Position numbers and translations under genes: made by a program. Shown here in pieces: positions 16,209 through 25,006 of a stretch of 64,000 nt of DNA. Source of the DNA: Desulfovibrio piger (GTDB lineage Bacteria; Desulfobacterota; Desulfovibrionia; Desulfovibrionales; Desulfovibrionaceae); the NCBI RefSeq assembly GCF_900116045.1, contig NZ_LT630450.1:2070501-2134500 (forward strand), read 5' to 3'. Numbering within the stretch: the first letter of the stretch is position 1; every line of letters starts with the position of its first letter. Under the pieces are notes generated by a model. It ran no database searches and was not told the DNA's origin. It saw only the letters and a program-made list of their open reading frames with translations.

Positions 16209-17216
16209 ATGAAAAATAACGAATCCACCTTCGCGTCCAGCAACGCTTCCGAAATGCGCAACAGCGCCGCCGGGACCGGCAAGAAAGCCGCCGGTGCCTC
16301 CGCTGGCAAGACCGGAGCCGCTGCCGACGCCGGCAGGGACGAGGCCATCCGTCACTGGTACAAGGGCGAGAACCGCGACACCATCATCTATCTGCTCATC
16401 GCGATCTTCTTCCTTGAGCTGATCATCGGCGGCATCGCCTTCTTTTACGGCATCATGCACGCCAGGCCGTCGCTGGCGGGGGGCCCGCCCGAAGCACAGT
16501 TCCCCATCCTGGCCTGGGCCATCGGCGCCGTGGCCGCTCCGGTGGCATTGCTGCTCATCGTGCATCTTTCCGGCCTCTGGGTCTCCAACACCCTGGAGCG
16601 GGAGCGCCAGCCCGGCAAGCCCGGCTCGGAACACATGGTGCCCAAGCGGCTGCGCTATTTCTATGCCTGTGTGCAGCACGCGCCCACGGTGGTCATCCTG
16701 CTGGGCATCCTGCTGCTGGCCGCGGCCCTGGTCTTCGTGGACGGCATGTTCTCGGCCGTGGTGGCCTTCGGTGCCGCGCTCAGGCCCTACATCCCGTGGA
16801 TCGCGGGCAGCATCGCGGCCCTGCTGGCGGCCTGCTATCTGGGGCGCCTGCTGCTCATCTACCGCCACCGCCGCATGGAGCAGGAATACGCCTACCGGCG
16901 CGAGGTGCTGGAAAAGACCGGCATCGTGCTGGTGAGCAAGGGCAGCATCCCCCTCAACCGGGGCATCGAGCCCCTGCAGGCCGTGGAAGGCGGCGGTTAT
17001 GCCCTGCCGCCCGGCCCTGCCTACACGCCTGAGGAAGCCGCCGCCGATGCCGCGGCCCTGGAGGCCGGAGAAAAGAAGGGCGACGCGCCCGCCGAGGACA
17101 TCGTGGACGTGGACCCCGAAGACCTGGGCGAGACCCCCGGGGGCACGGCCGCGCCCCGCAAGGACGACGTGACCGGCGCCGATGTGGTCGTGGAGGATGG
17201 CAAGCCCAGGGCGTGA
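16209..17216 (+). CDS. Conserved membrane protein of unknown function
   Basis: The 335-residue protein has a lysine/alanine-rich N-terminus and four likely membrane helices (near 60-82, 97-122, 155-178 and 190-218). A charged C-terminal tail rich in Ala, Glu and Asp follows. I do not recognise the family. It is divergent from the epimerase gene, and its ATG at 16209 has only a weak ribosome site (CGGGAAC). A terminator follows at 17254-17282. Confidence 0.7.
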   Translation: MKNNESTFASSNASEMRNSAAGTGKKAAGASAGKTGAAADAGRDEAIRHWYKGENRDTIIYLLIAIFFLELIIGGIAFFYGIMHARPSLAGGPPEAQFPILAWAIGAVAAPVALLLIVHLSGLWVSNTLERERQPGKPGSEHMVPKRLRYFYACVQHAPTVVILLGILLLAAALVFVDGMFSAVVAFGAALRPYIPWIAGSIAALLAACYLGRLLLIYRHRRMEQEYAYRREVLEKTGIVLVSKGSIPLNRGIEPLQAVEGGGYALPPGPAYTPEEAAADAAALEAGEKKGDAPAEDIVDVDPEDLGETPGGTAAPRKDDVTGADVVVEDGKPRA

Positions 17217-17253
17217 CACCGCCTGCTGCCGGTTCGACCCGAGTCTTGATCGA

Positions 17254-17282
17254 GGCCTCCCGGAGATCCGGGGGGCCTTTTT
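17254..17282 (+). terminator. Rho-independent terminator
   Basis: GGCCTCCC pairs with GGGGGGCC (one G-U pair) and is followed by TTTTT, about 40 bases after the membrane-protein stop. Confidence 0.8.
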
Positions 17283-17380
17283 GATGCCCGGGAATGCCTT
17301 CCCGGAGCCGCTCTCCCGCCGGGTACAGGCCACTCGGGCGGTGGGCAGCGTCTTTCTTTCGTGGACCGGATGGCCGCGCC

Positions 17381-17770
17381 TTAGTCCGCCGCGCCTGCGG
17401 TGTAGTCGCAGGCCTTGCACCGGGCGCTGCTGAAGGCGCTGACGTTTTTGTGATAGGCTCCGGCCCAGCGGCAGATGGTCTGCAGGATGGGGACCACGGA
17501 CAGTCCTTTGTCCGTCAGCCTGTACTCGACGCGCGGCGGTATCTCGTCGAACTGTGTGCGGGACACCAGACCGTCCTGCATCAGTTCTTTCAGGTTCTGG
17601 GCCAGGACAGCATCGGTGATGTTCACCATTTCCCCGCGCAGCTGGCTGTAGCGCAGAGGGGTCCTGTGGGCCAGCACACAGATGATGCGGGATTTCCACC
17701 TTCCGCCAAAGACATCCAGCCCGTATTCCAGCGGGCAGCGGATGTCTTTTTCCAGTTTTGCTTGGTACAT
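17381..17770 (-). CDS. HxlR family transcriptional regulator
   Basis: The 129-residue protein shows the HxlR winged-helix pattern: CPLEYGLDVFGGRWK, then LRYSQLRGEM, LAQNLKELMQDGLV and RVEYRLTDKG. The ATG at 17770 follows AAAGGAGCGAC, a very good ribosome site; an earlier in-frame start at 17791 has none. It is divergent from a small protein at 17956-18246. A perfect 23-base palindrome (17843-17865) lies between them, the likely operator for both. The Cys near the N-terminus may be a redox sensor, as known for some HxlR/HypR members. Confidence 0.9.
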   Translation of the reverse strand: MYQAKLEKDIRCPLEYGLDVFGGRWKSRIICVLAHRTPLRYSQLRGEMVNITDAVLAQNLKELMQDGLVSRTQFDEIPPRVEYRLTDKGLSVVPILQTICRWAGAYHKNVSAFSSARCKACDYTAGAAD

Positions 17771-17842
17771 GTCGCTCCTTTGTCCGCGCATGCGGATACG
17801 GCCATCCTATGCAGGGGGGAAGGCTGCGGCAAGTTGCTATGG

Positions 17843-17865
17843 AATTTATGAGTGACTCATAAATT
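17843..17865. promoter_or_regulatory. Palindromic operator between the HxlR gene and its divergent neighbour
   Basis: AATTTATGAGT and ACTCATAAATT are perfect inverted arms around one G. The site is central in the 185-base divergent intergenic region, as expected for autoregulation by HxlR and control of the neighbour. Confidence 0.7.
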
Positions 17866-17955
17866 GGCAGACGTCTTTTTTTCCATCATCAGCGAGGTAT
17901 GCTCCATCTGTCGGTGCAGGATGCCGACAATGCCACATATCACAGGAGTATCATC

Positions 17956-18246
17956 ATGGAAGTCAAAGCCTATCTTGAGATCACCATGCAGATCGCTGCC
18001 GCTGACCGTCCCGCTGCTGCCGGTGTCTATGCCGCGTATCGTGAGCCTTTCCTGAAGACCATCGCGGGGGCCCTGACCAAGGAGCTGCTCGTCCGGGATG
18101 ACGACGTGCAGGTCCTGCACGGTTTCGACTCCGCGGCCCATGCTGCGGCCTATCTGGAAAGCGCGCTGTTCAAGGAGGACGTGTTCAAGGGCCTCCAGCC
18201 TCTGTGGAGCGCGGCCCCGGACGTGCGGATCTACACCGTGGCCTGA
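17956..18246 (+). CDS. Small ABM-like (dimeric alpha-beta barrel) protein
   Basis: This 96-residue protein begins MEVKAYLEITM and has the length and strand-helix pattern of antibiotic-biosynthesis-monooxygenase-like proteins. It lacks a confident catalytic motif. CACAGGAG lies 8 bases before the ATG at 17956. It is transcribed away from the HxlR gene, with a shared palindromic operator, so it is probably the regulated target, perhaps in quinone or electrophile response. The family assignment is tentative. Confidence 0.6.
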   Translation: MEVKAYLEITMQIAAADRPAAAGVYAAYREPFLKTIAGALTKELLVRDDDVQVLHGFDSAAHAAAYLESALFKEDVFKGLQPLWSAAPDVRIYTVA

Positions 18247-18272
18247 TCCGCGGCCACGTCAGGATCGGCGGG

Positions 18273-18306
18273 AAAAAAGAGGGCCTCCCCCAGGGGAGGC
18301 CCTCTT
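18273..18306 (-). terminator. Terminator after ahcY
   Basis: AGAGGGCCTCCCC and GGGGAGGCCCTCT pair around two bases. On the minus strand it is followed by TTTTTT, 23 bases after the ahcY stop. The stem could also stop the convergent small gene. Confidence 0.88.
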
Positions 18307-18328
18307 CATGTCTGCAGGGATGTGCGGC

Positions 18329-19750
18329 CTAGTAGCGGTAGTGGTCGGGCTTGTAGGGGCCTTCGATCTTCACGCCGATATAGTCGGCCTGTTCCTGGGT
18401 CAGGGTGGTCAGCTTGACGCCCAGACGGGCCAGGTGCAGGCGGGCCACTTCTTCGTCCAGTTCCTTGGGCAGGGTGTAGACCTTCTTTTCCAGGTCGCCC
18501 TTGGCCAGCTTGATCTGGGCCAGGGTCTGGTTGGTGAAGCTGTTGGACATGACGAAGCTGGCGTGGCCGGTGGCGCAGCCCAGGTTCACCAGGCGGCCTT
18601 CGGCCAGCACGATGATGCTGCGGCCGGACTTGAGGGTCCACTTGTCCACCTGGGGCTTGATGTTCAGCTTGGTGATGCCGGGGGTGGACTCCAGGTAGTG
18701 CATGTCGATCTCGTTGTCGAAGTGACCGATGTTGCAGACGATGGCCTCGTCCTTCATGCCTTCCATGTGTTCGCCGGTGATGACGCGCAGGTTGCCGGTG
18801 CAGGTGACGTAGATGTCGCCTTCGGCCAGGGCGTCTTCCATGGTGGTGACTTCAAAGCCTTCCATGGCGGCCTGCAGGGCGCAGATGGGGTCGATCTCGG
18901 TCACCAGCACGCGGGCGCCGAAGCCGCGCATGGACTGGGCGCAGCCCTTGCCCACGTCGCCGTAGCCCACCACCACCACGACCTTGCCGGCCACCATGAC
19001 GTCGGTGGCGCGCTTGATGCCGTCGGCCAGGGATTCGCGGCAGCCGTAGAGGTTGTCGAACTTGGACTTGGTCACGGAGTCGTTGACGTTGATGGCCGGG
19101 AAGAGCAGCTTGCCTTCGGCTTCCAGCTGGTAGAGGCGGTGCACGCCGGTGGTGGTCTCTTCGGAAACACCCTTCACCCTGGCGGCCACTTCATGCCAGT
19201 GGTTGGGATCTTCCTTGTGGCGCAGGGCCAGGCGATCCATGATGATCTGGAATTCCTTGTTGTCGTAGGTCTTTTCCAGCAGGGAAGGATCGTTTTCCAC
19301 TTCCACGCCCTTGTGGATCATCAGGGTGGCGTCGCCGCCGTCGTCCACGATGAGGTCGGGGCCCTTGCCGTCAGGCCAGGTCAGGGCCATCTCGGTGCAC
19401 CACCAGTAGTCTTCCAGGCTCTCGCCCTTCCAGGCGAAGACCTTGGCCATGCCCTGCTCGGCGATGGCGGCAGCGGCGTGGTCCTGGGTGGAGAAGATGT
19501 TGCACGAGGCCCAGCGGATGTCCGCGCCCAGGGCGTGCAGGGTCTTGATGAGCATGGCGGTCTGGATGGTCATGTGCAGGGAGCCGGTCACGCGCAGGCC
19601 CTTGAGGGGCTTCCGGTCGCCGTACTTGCGGATGCACTCCATGAGGCCGGGCATCTCGCGCTCGGAGAGCTGCATTTCCTTCTTGCCGAAATCGGCCAGG
19701 GCCATGTCGGCCACTTTATAGGCCAGGGAAAGGTCCAGGGCTTTGGTCAT
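18329..19750 (-). CDS. ahcY: Adenosylhomocysteinase
   Basis: AhcY splits S-adenosylhomocysteine into adenosine and homocysteine, which removes the inhibitor of methyltransferases. The 473-residue length, the NAD-binding [10 protein letters not shown] and the C-terminal PDHYRY all fit the family. The ATG at 19750 has AAGGAG nine bases upstream; a longer in-frame reading has no family similarity. The gene for SahR lies 250 bases upstream on the same strand, an arrangement known in Desulfovibrio. A candidate SahR site lies before sahR. Confidence 0.97.
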   Translation of the reverse strand: MTKALDLSLAYKVADMALADFGKKEMQLSEREMPGLMECIRKYGDRKPLKGLRVTGSLHMTIQTAMLIKTLHALGADIRWASCNIFSTQDHAAAAIAEQGMAKVFAWKGESLEDYWWCTEMALTWPDGKGPDLIVDDGGDATLMIHKGVEVENDPSLLEKTYDNKEFQIIMDRLALRHKEDPNHWHEVAARVKGVSEETTTGVHRLYQLEAEGKLLFPAINVNDSVTKSKFDNLYGCRESLADGIKRATDVMVAGKVVVVVGYGDVGKGCAQSMRGFGARVLVTEIDPICALQAAMEGFEVTTMEDALAEGDIYVTCTGNLRVITGEHMEGMKDEAIVCNIGHFDNEIDMHYLESTPGITKLNIKPQVDKWTLKSGRSIIVLAEGRLVNLGCATGHASFVMSNSFTNQTLAQIKLAKGDLEKKVYTLPKELDEEVARLHLARLGVKLTTLTQEQADYIGVKIEGPYKPDHYRY

Positions 19751-20002
19751 CGTTCCATTCTCCTTAAAAAGTATGTTGGGCCGCTCCACAAAAAAGGGCG
19801 GTCTGCGGCATGGTCGTCCGTCCCCTGTGCGGGGAGGGGCGCGGCCTTCAGTGGGGCCGCGCGGGAAATCTTGTGTGCCTTTGCCGGGGCGTGCTCCCCG
19901 CCATGCTCCCCCGGCACAGGCGCACCGCACCGGCGGGCCAGCCTTTCCCGGACAGGGCGGCTTTTGGGGAGGAGGGGGCGGGGCTCCCCCGGAAAAATAT
20001 CC

Positions 20003-20929
20003 CTAACAGGCGCGTGCCCGCACCAGCAGCAGGAACAGGCCGCGGCCCACGGCCTGCCGCGTACAGGACAGGACCTCGAAACCGGCCTGGCGCAGGCGTT
20101 CCTGCAGGCGTTCCTCGTCGAAGCCCAGCCAGCGGTCGCCGTAGCGGCTGCGCATGGTCTCGTCATGATGCTGGAGGAAATCGGCCACGAACAGGTGCCC
20201 GCCCGTGGTCAGGCTGCGGCGTATCTCGCGCAGGCCTTCGCCGGGATCGGACAGATGGTGCAGGACGAGGTTGATGCAGGCGAAGTCCGCTTCCTGGTCG
20301 CGCAGGGGCAGGTGGTCCAGCTCGCCGATGCGCAGGGAGATGCGGTTCTCGTTGGCCAGGTCCACAGGGCTGAAACGGCGGCGGCACATCTCCAGCATGC
20401 GGGCCGAGCCGTCCACGCCGATGAGGCTTTGGCTGGCGGGCAGCAGGCGTTCCAGCACCGCGCCGGTGCCGCAGCCCAGGTCCACGGCCACGCGGCAGCC
20501 CGCGGGCACGGCGGCCAGCACGGCGGCGGGCAGGTCGAAATCTTCCAGCACTTCGCGGTTGAGCTCGTCCCAGTCCTCGGCGATGGCGTTGAAGAACTGG
20601 CGCGTCTTGAGGGCGCGTTCCTCCAGGATCTGGGCCGCCATGGCCAGATCCTCGCGCATGGCCGTGTCCGTATGCAAAAAAGGCCCCATGGCCTGCAAAA
20701 AGTCGCTGGCCTCGCCGCAGCGCGTGGCGGCATAAAAGACCCACAGGCCGTCCCGGCGCGAGGTCAGCAGGCCCGCTTCGGTCAGGATCTTGAGGTGGCG
20801 CGAGACGCGGGACTGCCCCATGCCGAGGATGCGCACCAGCTCGTTGACCGAGAGTTCGTAATGCAGCAAGATATGCACCAGTCGCAGACGGGTCTCGTCT
20901 GAAAGTGCCTTGAAATATACCAGTGCCAT
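20003..20929 (-). CDS. sahR: SahR-type regulator: ArsR winged helix fused to a SAM-dependent methyltransferase domain
   Basis: The 308-residue protein has an N-terminal ArsR-like winged helix (residues 1-80: LSVNELVRILGMGQSRVSRH) and a C-terminal methyltransferase fold (VDLGCGTG, then VLHHL). SahR regulators of this architecture are known in Proteobacteria to sense S-adenosylhomocysteine and control its recycling genes. The gene lies upstream of ahcY, which supports the assignment. The start is ATG 20929 (MALVYFKALSDETR), with CAGGGG 7 bases before. The inverted repeat at 20973-20988 is the candidate operator. Confidence 0.9.
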   Translation of the reverse strand: MALVYFKALSDETRLRLVHILLHYELSVNELVRILGMGQSRVSRHLKILTEAGLLTSRRDGLWVFYAATRCGEASDFLQAMGPFLHTDTAMREDLAMAAQILEERALKTRQFFNAIAEDWDELNREVLEDFDLPAAVLAAVPAGCRVAVDLGCGTGAVLERLLPASQSLIGVDGSARMLEMCRRRFSPVDLANENRISLRIGELDHLPLRDQEADFACINLVLHHLSDPGEGLREIRRSLTTGGHLFVADFLQHHDETMRSRYGDRWLGFDEERLQERLRQAGFEVLSCTRQAVGRGLFLLLVRARAC

Positions 20930-20972
20930 GCGTGCCCCTGTACGGCGCGCCGGGCGCGCCTGCGATCTGTGT

Positions 20973-20988
20973 ATCAATTTTGCTTGAT
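20973..20988. promoter_or_regulatory. Candidate SahR operator
   Basis: ATCAA and TTGAT form a perfect inverted repeat with a 6-base spacer, 44 bases upstream of sahR and between it and the divergent dciA-like gene. A second imperfect repeat (ATATCAG / CTGGATAT) lies at about 20992-21011. ArsR-type regulators bind such symmetric sites. The assignment is by position. Confidence 0.5.
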
Positions 20989-21026
20989 GCAAATATCAGC
21001 CTATCTGGATATAGTCAAGGAGTTCC

Positions 21027-22778
21027 ATGACCTCGCCTTCCCACGCTGCTCCTGACCGGTCCCCCGCCGCCGGGGAGGAGACCGCAGGACGGTCGCCGCG
21101 CAAGCGGGTGACCGTCATCACGGCCACGGCCCTTTCGCTGCTGGAGGCCTGCGGTCTTGGGCCGTCTCCGTCGCGACCGGACAAGATGGCCGGGAAGGAG
21201 GGCCGCGCGCCGCAGGGCGATGCCCCTGCCGGGAAGGTCCCGGCGGACCATCCCCAGGCACGGCAGGCGGAAGAGCCGGCATCTTCCCGGAGGCGGAGCG
21301 GCGGGCGGAAAACGGCGTCCGCGCCGGACAGGGCCCCCCGGACAGTGGCGGGCAGGCCGCCGGAGGAAGAGGCGCCGCTGACCGTTGCCGCCGGCAGCGT
21401 CGCGGTCCCGGAGGACCTTCCGGTGATCCCGTCCGAACCGGCCACGCCGCCCGAACCTGCCGCCTTCCCGAAAAAAAACGCTGCCCGTCGTCGCCGTGCG
21501 GGCAGCCCGGCGGCTGCGCCTGTGACCGGCGCCCCGACAGTTCCCCCGCCCGAAGCCGGAGGGCAGGCCGCCACACCGGGAGCGGGCCCTGCGGATGGCC
21601 AGCCTTCCGTGGATGCGGCGGCTCCCGTTCCGGGTGTGGAACAGACGGGGGCTGCCTGCCGTGCGCGCCGTTCATCCGCATCCGGCGGACGCGGCCGCAA
21701 GAAGGCTGCCGGGATGCCCCCCGCATCTGCCGGGGAAACAGCGTCGGCAGTGGCGCCGGCGGAGGAGCAGGCCCCCGGGCGTCCCCCGGATGCGGCGGCA
21801 CGGGCTGCCGAGGCGGACCGTCTGGCGGCGGAATACGGTCTGTCGTCATCGGGCGGCGGGCTGGTGGTGCTGCCCGGGGATGAGGACGGGGACGATTTTC
21901 CCGCCCCAAGGGATGACGGGGCGCCTGACGCCCGGGCCGCGGCCCGCTCCGTCATGACGGCTCCCGCCGCTCCCGGCTCCGGGCCCGTTTGCCCCTTGCC
22001 TGATGGACACGATGGAGCGGGGAAGGCGACGCCGCCCGCCGGGGCAGGCATGGGGCGGCGCGAGGCCGCCTTCCGGCAGTGGGCCGCGGCCATGCAGGCC
22101 CGTTTCGATGCCGGGCTGGAAGCGGAGGAAGACTGCGCGGCGCGGCGGCAAGAGGCGCTGGTCGTGCTGCCGCCGCCGTCAGGCGCGGGCGGGCGGGAGC
22201 GCCGGACCGCAAAAAAGCCGCAGGCAGCCACGGCGGAGGCCCCGCGCCCGCGGGCCTGGGTCACGCGGCGGCGCAGTACCGAGCCCGGGCATGAGGCCCG
22301 CTTCGGGGAGTGGCCCGGCCCGGCCCGGACAGGGAGCGTGCTGGAGAAGGTCTTCATCTCGCTGGGCGCGTCCCCAGAGCAGGCGAAACTGAGCCGTTTG
22401 TGGCGCAGCTGGGATGCCGTGCTGGGGCCGGATCTGGCGCCACTGGCCCGCCCGCTGGGCCATCATGACGACAAATTGCTCATCGGCGCCGAAGATGCCG
22501 TGCTGCTGCAGGAACTCTATTACATGGGGCCGGAGATAGTGCGCCGGGCCAATGACTTTTTGCAGGAGGACTTCTTCACGGCGGTGAAAGTCTCCCTGAT
22601 GCTGGACCATCAGGATCTGGATGCGCCCAGTCCGGTGCTGGAGCGCTCCGCCGGGCGCCCGCAGGAGGAGATCCCCGCGCCTTCCGGGGCCAGCCTGGGG
22701 CTCATGGATCCCGAATCGGCCGTGGCCCGCTGCTATGCCCGCTTCCTGGGCATGGAGCTGCCCGACCCCCGCAAGTGA
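21027..22778 (+). CDS. DciA-like (DUF721) protein with a very long disordered N-terminal region
   Basis: The 583-residue protein has a DUF721/DciA-type domain only near residues 436-530 (LEKVFISLGASPEQ, LSRLWRSWDAVLGPDLA, and LLIGAEDAVLLQELYYM). DciA is known as the ancestral loader of the replicative DnaB helicase. The preceding 430 residues are Ala, Pro, Gly and Arg-rich, with many charged stretches and no fold I can see. The ATG at 21027 follows AAGGAG with five bases of spacing, which supports this long form. Most DciA proteins are 100-200 residues. The composition of the N-terminus may reflect GC-rich sequence expansion. Confidence 0.75.
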   Translation: MTSPSHAAPDRSPAAGEETAGRSPRKRVTVITATALSLLEACGLGPSPSRPDKMAGKEGRAPQGDAPAGKVPADHPQARQAEEPASSRRRSGGRKTASAPDRAPRTVAGRPPEEEAPLTVAAGSVAVPEDLPVIPSEPATPPEPAAFPKKNAARRRRAGSPAAAPVTGAPTVPPPEAGGQAATPGAGPADGQPSVDAAAPVPGVEQTGAACRARRSSASGGRGRKKAAGMPPASAGETASAVAPAEEQAPGRPPDAAARAAEADRLAAEYGLSSSGGGLVVLPGDEDGDDFPAPRDDGAPDARAAARSVMTAPAAPGSGPVCPLPDGHDGAGKATPPAGAGMGRREAAFRQWAAAMQARFDAGLEAEEDCAARRQEALVVLPPPSGAGGRERRTAKKPQAATAEAPRPRAWVTRRRSTEPGHEARFGEWPGPARTGSVLEKVFISLGASPEQAKLSRLWRSWDAVLGPDLAPLARPLGHHDDKLLIGAEDAVLLQELYYMGPEIVRRANDFLQEDFFTAVKVSLMLDHQDLDAPSPVLERSAGRPQEEIPAPSGASLGLMDPESAVARCYARFLGMELPDPRK

Positions 22779-22804
22779 GACGTCGCGGCCGCCGAAAGGC
22801 GGGA

Positions 22805-22834
22805 TTGACAAAGCTTTTCTCCCGATGCTAGGGT
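22805..22834 (+). promoter_or_regulatory. Sigma70 promoter of the 22908-23279 gene
   Basis: A consensus TTGACA (22805-22810) is followed after 18 bases by TAGGGT (22829-22834). It lies 74 bases before the start codon. Confidence 0.7.
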
Positions 22835-22907
22835 CAGCGGGTGTCGTGCTGGCCTTGCCGCCCTGTGCTGTGGCTGCCGTCACGCTGCAGCTCAAGGGGA
22901 GGATGCC

Positions 22908-23279
22908 ATGCAGGATACGCTGGAAGATATCAGCCTCACACACGATAATGGCGAGGACATGCACTTTCGCGGGAGCCTTTCCTCCGAGTGTTCCTGGTAC
23001 GACGAGGAACACGGCCTGCTGTGCCGCCAGAAGCTGTATGCGACGGAGAACAAGGACCAGATCTACTACATCATGCGCACCGGGCCGGAAGAACACAGCC
23101 GCCGGGCTTATCGCCTGAAGGTGCAGGACGAGACCTGCATCATCCATAACGGCAAAGCTGAAGTGCGCATGCCCATTGCCCTGTTGATGCTGGCTGTGCG
23201 CGGTCTGTGCGGCATGGATGCCCGGAGCGCGACCAGCCTTGCCATGGTGGAAGAAATGCTCAAGGCTGCCAACGCCTAG
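22908..23279 (+). CDS. Conserved hypothetical protein, 123 residues
   Basis: I do not recognise this soluble acidic protein (start MQDTLEDISLTHDNGE). It has no signal or membrane segment. Translation begins at ATG 22908 with GGGGAGG six bases before. A strong promoter upstream and a terminator downstream make it a single-gene unit. Its Cys residues (CSWYDEEHGLLC, CIIH) do not form a known metal motif. Confidence 0.8.
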   Translation: MQDTLEDISLTHDNGEDMHFRGSLSSECSWYDEEHGLLCRQKLYATENKDQIYYIMRTGPEEHSRRAYRLKVQDETCIIHNGKAEVRMPIALLMLAVRGLCGMDARSATSLAMVEEMLKAANA

Positions 23280-23310
23280 CCGCCGTCCGTTTTTTCCCCG
23301 AAAAGAGAGG

Positions 23311-23349
23311 AAAGGGATGCTTCTTCGGAAGCATCCCTTTTCGTTTTTG
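23311..23349 (+). terminator. Rho-independent terminator
   Basis: AAAGGGATGCTTC pairs with GAAGCATCCCTTT around TTCG, followed by TCGTTTTT, 32 bases after the stop codon. Confidence 0.92.
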
Positions 23350-23593
23350 CGGCATCCGTTCGTGTACCGGCCAGGCAGCCCCCAAAGCCGCCCGTACGGG
23401 GGCTTTTGTCTCTCGTCGCGAATCCCGGCAGGGCCCACAGGACCGCCGGGCGAATGTCCCGGCCACAGGGGGCAGGACGTCTGTCCTTCCCGGGGCCCCC
23501 GACGGCAGGGCGTTCCCAGGCGCGGGGACGCCCTGCCGGAAGCGTATGGTGCGGGACGTCCCGGTGGAGCGGCGTCAGGCGCTGTTCCCGGCC
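23350..23593. other. GC-rich intergenic DNA
   Basis: Together with the terminator this forms a 314-base gap. I see no gene or RNA. No T-rich terminator was found for the converging minus-strand gene. Confidence 0.4.
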
Positions 23594-24214
23594 TCAGCGG
23601 CGGGCGCTGAAATGTTTTTCCGCGCTCTCAATGTCCCCGAAACCGTACTGCCGTACCTGATGGAGCAGGTTCTGTTCGGCTTCGCTCTCGCCCTTGCGCA
23701 GACGTTCCATGGTGGCCCGGTGGTAAAGGGCGATGGTCCTGGGCGAATAGGTGCGCAGCTCCGCGCGCAGATAGCTCTCCATGGAGACCCGGCCCGGGCG
23801 GTCGTCACGGCTGCGCAGGGGGCGGCCCCTGTCGGCCAGCGAGGGGAAGCGGCTGTCGAGGTCTTCCTTCCAGGCCACATGGGCGGCCACGATGTCGTCC
23901 ACCCGGGCCGCGGCTTCAGGGTCCAGCGGCGGCAGGCTGCCGGCCAGCCGGGCATATTCTTCGGGGAAGGTGGATTCCATCATGCGGGCGTATTTTTCCG
24001 TCACCAGGTTGCGCCCTTCTAGGCGGGCGTTCAGCAGGTCTTCCAGATAGCTGCCCAGCAGTTCGTCGTCCCAGTTGTCCATCTGGCTGGAACGCATGAT
24101 GCGGAAAGTCCCGGGATCCATCTGGCAGGAGGCCTTGCCGCCCACGTTCCGCACGTTGCTGAACATCTCCCATTCCGCTGTGACCACGGCGTCCACGAGG
24201 GTTGTGTGCTCCAT
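23594..24214 (-). CDS. DUF4125 family protein
   Basis: The 206-residue soluble protein begins MEHTTLVDAVVTAEWEMF and contains NVGGKASCQMDP, features of the DUF4125 family of unknown function found in anaerobes. The ATG at 24214 has GGGAG six bases upstream. A longer reading would run into the tRNA terminator and is rejected. It stands alone downstream of tRNA-Ser. The conserved Trp, Asn and Cys positions may form an active site, but no activity is known to me. Confidence 0.85.
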   Translation of the reverse strand: MEHTTLVDAVVTAEWEMFSNVRNVGGKASCQMDPGTFRIMRSSQMDNWDDELLGSYLEDLLNARLEGRNLVTEKYARMMESTFPEEYARLAGSLPPLDPEAAARVDDIVAAHVAWKEDLDSRFPSLADRGRPLRSRDDRPGRVSMESYLRAELRTYSPRTIALYHRATMERLRKGESEAEQNLLHQVRQYGFGDIESAEKHFSARR

Positions 24215-24302
24215 AGCGTCTCCCTGGCCGGGAAGGCCGCGGGGCCTGCGGCGTCCCGGCCATATCCGGCAAAAATCTTTCCCGGCGGTGCCGGGCGGCA
24301 TG

Positions 24303-24334
24303 AAAAAAAGACGTCCTGCCGGAAGCAGGACGTC
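24303..24334 (-). terminator. Terminator of tRNA-Ser
   Basis: GACGTCCTGC and GCAGGACGTC pair around CGGAA, and on the minus strand TTTTTTT follows, 14 bases after the tRNA 3' end. Confidence 0.9.
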
Positions 24335-24348
24335 CTTGTGGCAATGCA

Positions 24349-24438
24349 TGGCGGAGGGGGAGGGATTTGAACCCCCGGAAGGCGTGAACCTTCAGCGGTT
24401 TTCAAGACCGCCGCAATCAACCGCTCTGCCACCCCTCC
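24349..24438 (-). tRNA. tRNA-Ser (anticodon TGA)
   Basis: The acceptor stem is GGAGGGG/CCCCTCC. The anticodon loop reads CTTGAAA with anticodon TGA, there is a long variable arm typical of tRNA-Ser, and the T arm has GGGTTCAAATCCC. The 3' CCA is encoded (positions 24351-24349). Confidence 0.97.
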
Positions 24439-24561
24439 GTGCGGAGCAGACCGCGCCGCCTGTCGCGTGCGTGCGCGTGCGGGCCTTTGGCCCGGGACGG
24501 TGCTCCGTCTGCGGGCTGCCGGGCCAGGGGGCACAGGGCCCGCCGGCCCGACAGCCGGGAA

Positions 24562-24590
24562 CATATAGCACTTTTGGTCCCGGAGCGCAA
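24562..24590 (-). promoter_or_regulatory. Candidate promoter of tRNA-Ser
   Basis: TTGCGC (24585-24590) and TATATG (24562-24567) on the minus strand are 17 bases apart. They lie about 125 bases before the tRNA, so the leader would be rather long. Confidence 0.45.
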
Positions 24591-24622
24591 AGGCCAAACG
24601 GCCGAAGGGCCCGCCGGGACAT

Positions 24623-24655
24623 AAAAAAAACGGCGTCCCCCGGAAGAGGACGCCG
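24623..24655 (-). terminator. Terminator of the HU gene
   Basis: CGGCGTCC and GGACGCCG form a stem, and on the minus strand TTTTTTTT follows. It lies 22 bases after the HU stop codon. Confidence 0.9.
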
Positions 24656-24676
24656 CCGGATCCGCTGAGCGAAATA

Positions 24677-24952
24677 TTACTTGATGGCGTCCTTCAGGCC
24701 CTTGCCGGGGGTGAACTTGGCAACCTTGCTGGCGGGGATGGTGATCTCCTTGCCGGTGCGGGGATTGCGACCCTTGCGGGCGGCGCGTTCCACCACCTTG
24801 AAGCTGCCGAACCCGGTGAAGGTCACGGATTCGCCGGAGGCGAGGGCTTCGCGCAGGGCGGCCACGACAGCGTCGAGGGCTTCTTCGGCCTTGGCCTTGG
24901 TGGGCAGGCCGGCCTTGGCATGGATCTTTTCAACAAGCTCAGCTTTGGTCAT
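24677..24952 (-). CDS. HU family DNA-binding protein
   Basis: This 91-residue protein is a typical HU: MTKAELVEKIHAKAGL, the core FTGFGSFKVVERAARKGRNP, and the C-terminal VAKFTPGKGLKDAI. HU bends and compacts DNA as a dimer. The ribosome site is GGAG, eight bases before the ATG. It has its own promoter (25007-25036) and terminator. Whether it corresponds to hupA or hupB cannot be said. Confidence 0.97.
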   Translation of the reverse strand: MTKAELVEKIHAKAGLPTKAKAEEALDAVVAALREALASGESVTFTGFGSFKVVERAARKGRNPRTGKEITIPASKVAKFTPGKGLKDAIK

Positions 24953-25006
24953 AGTTATACTCCAAAAAAAGAGTTTCGGGTTTCAATATGCAGGCCAGAC
25001 AGGGCA

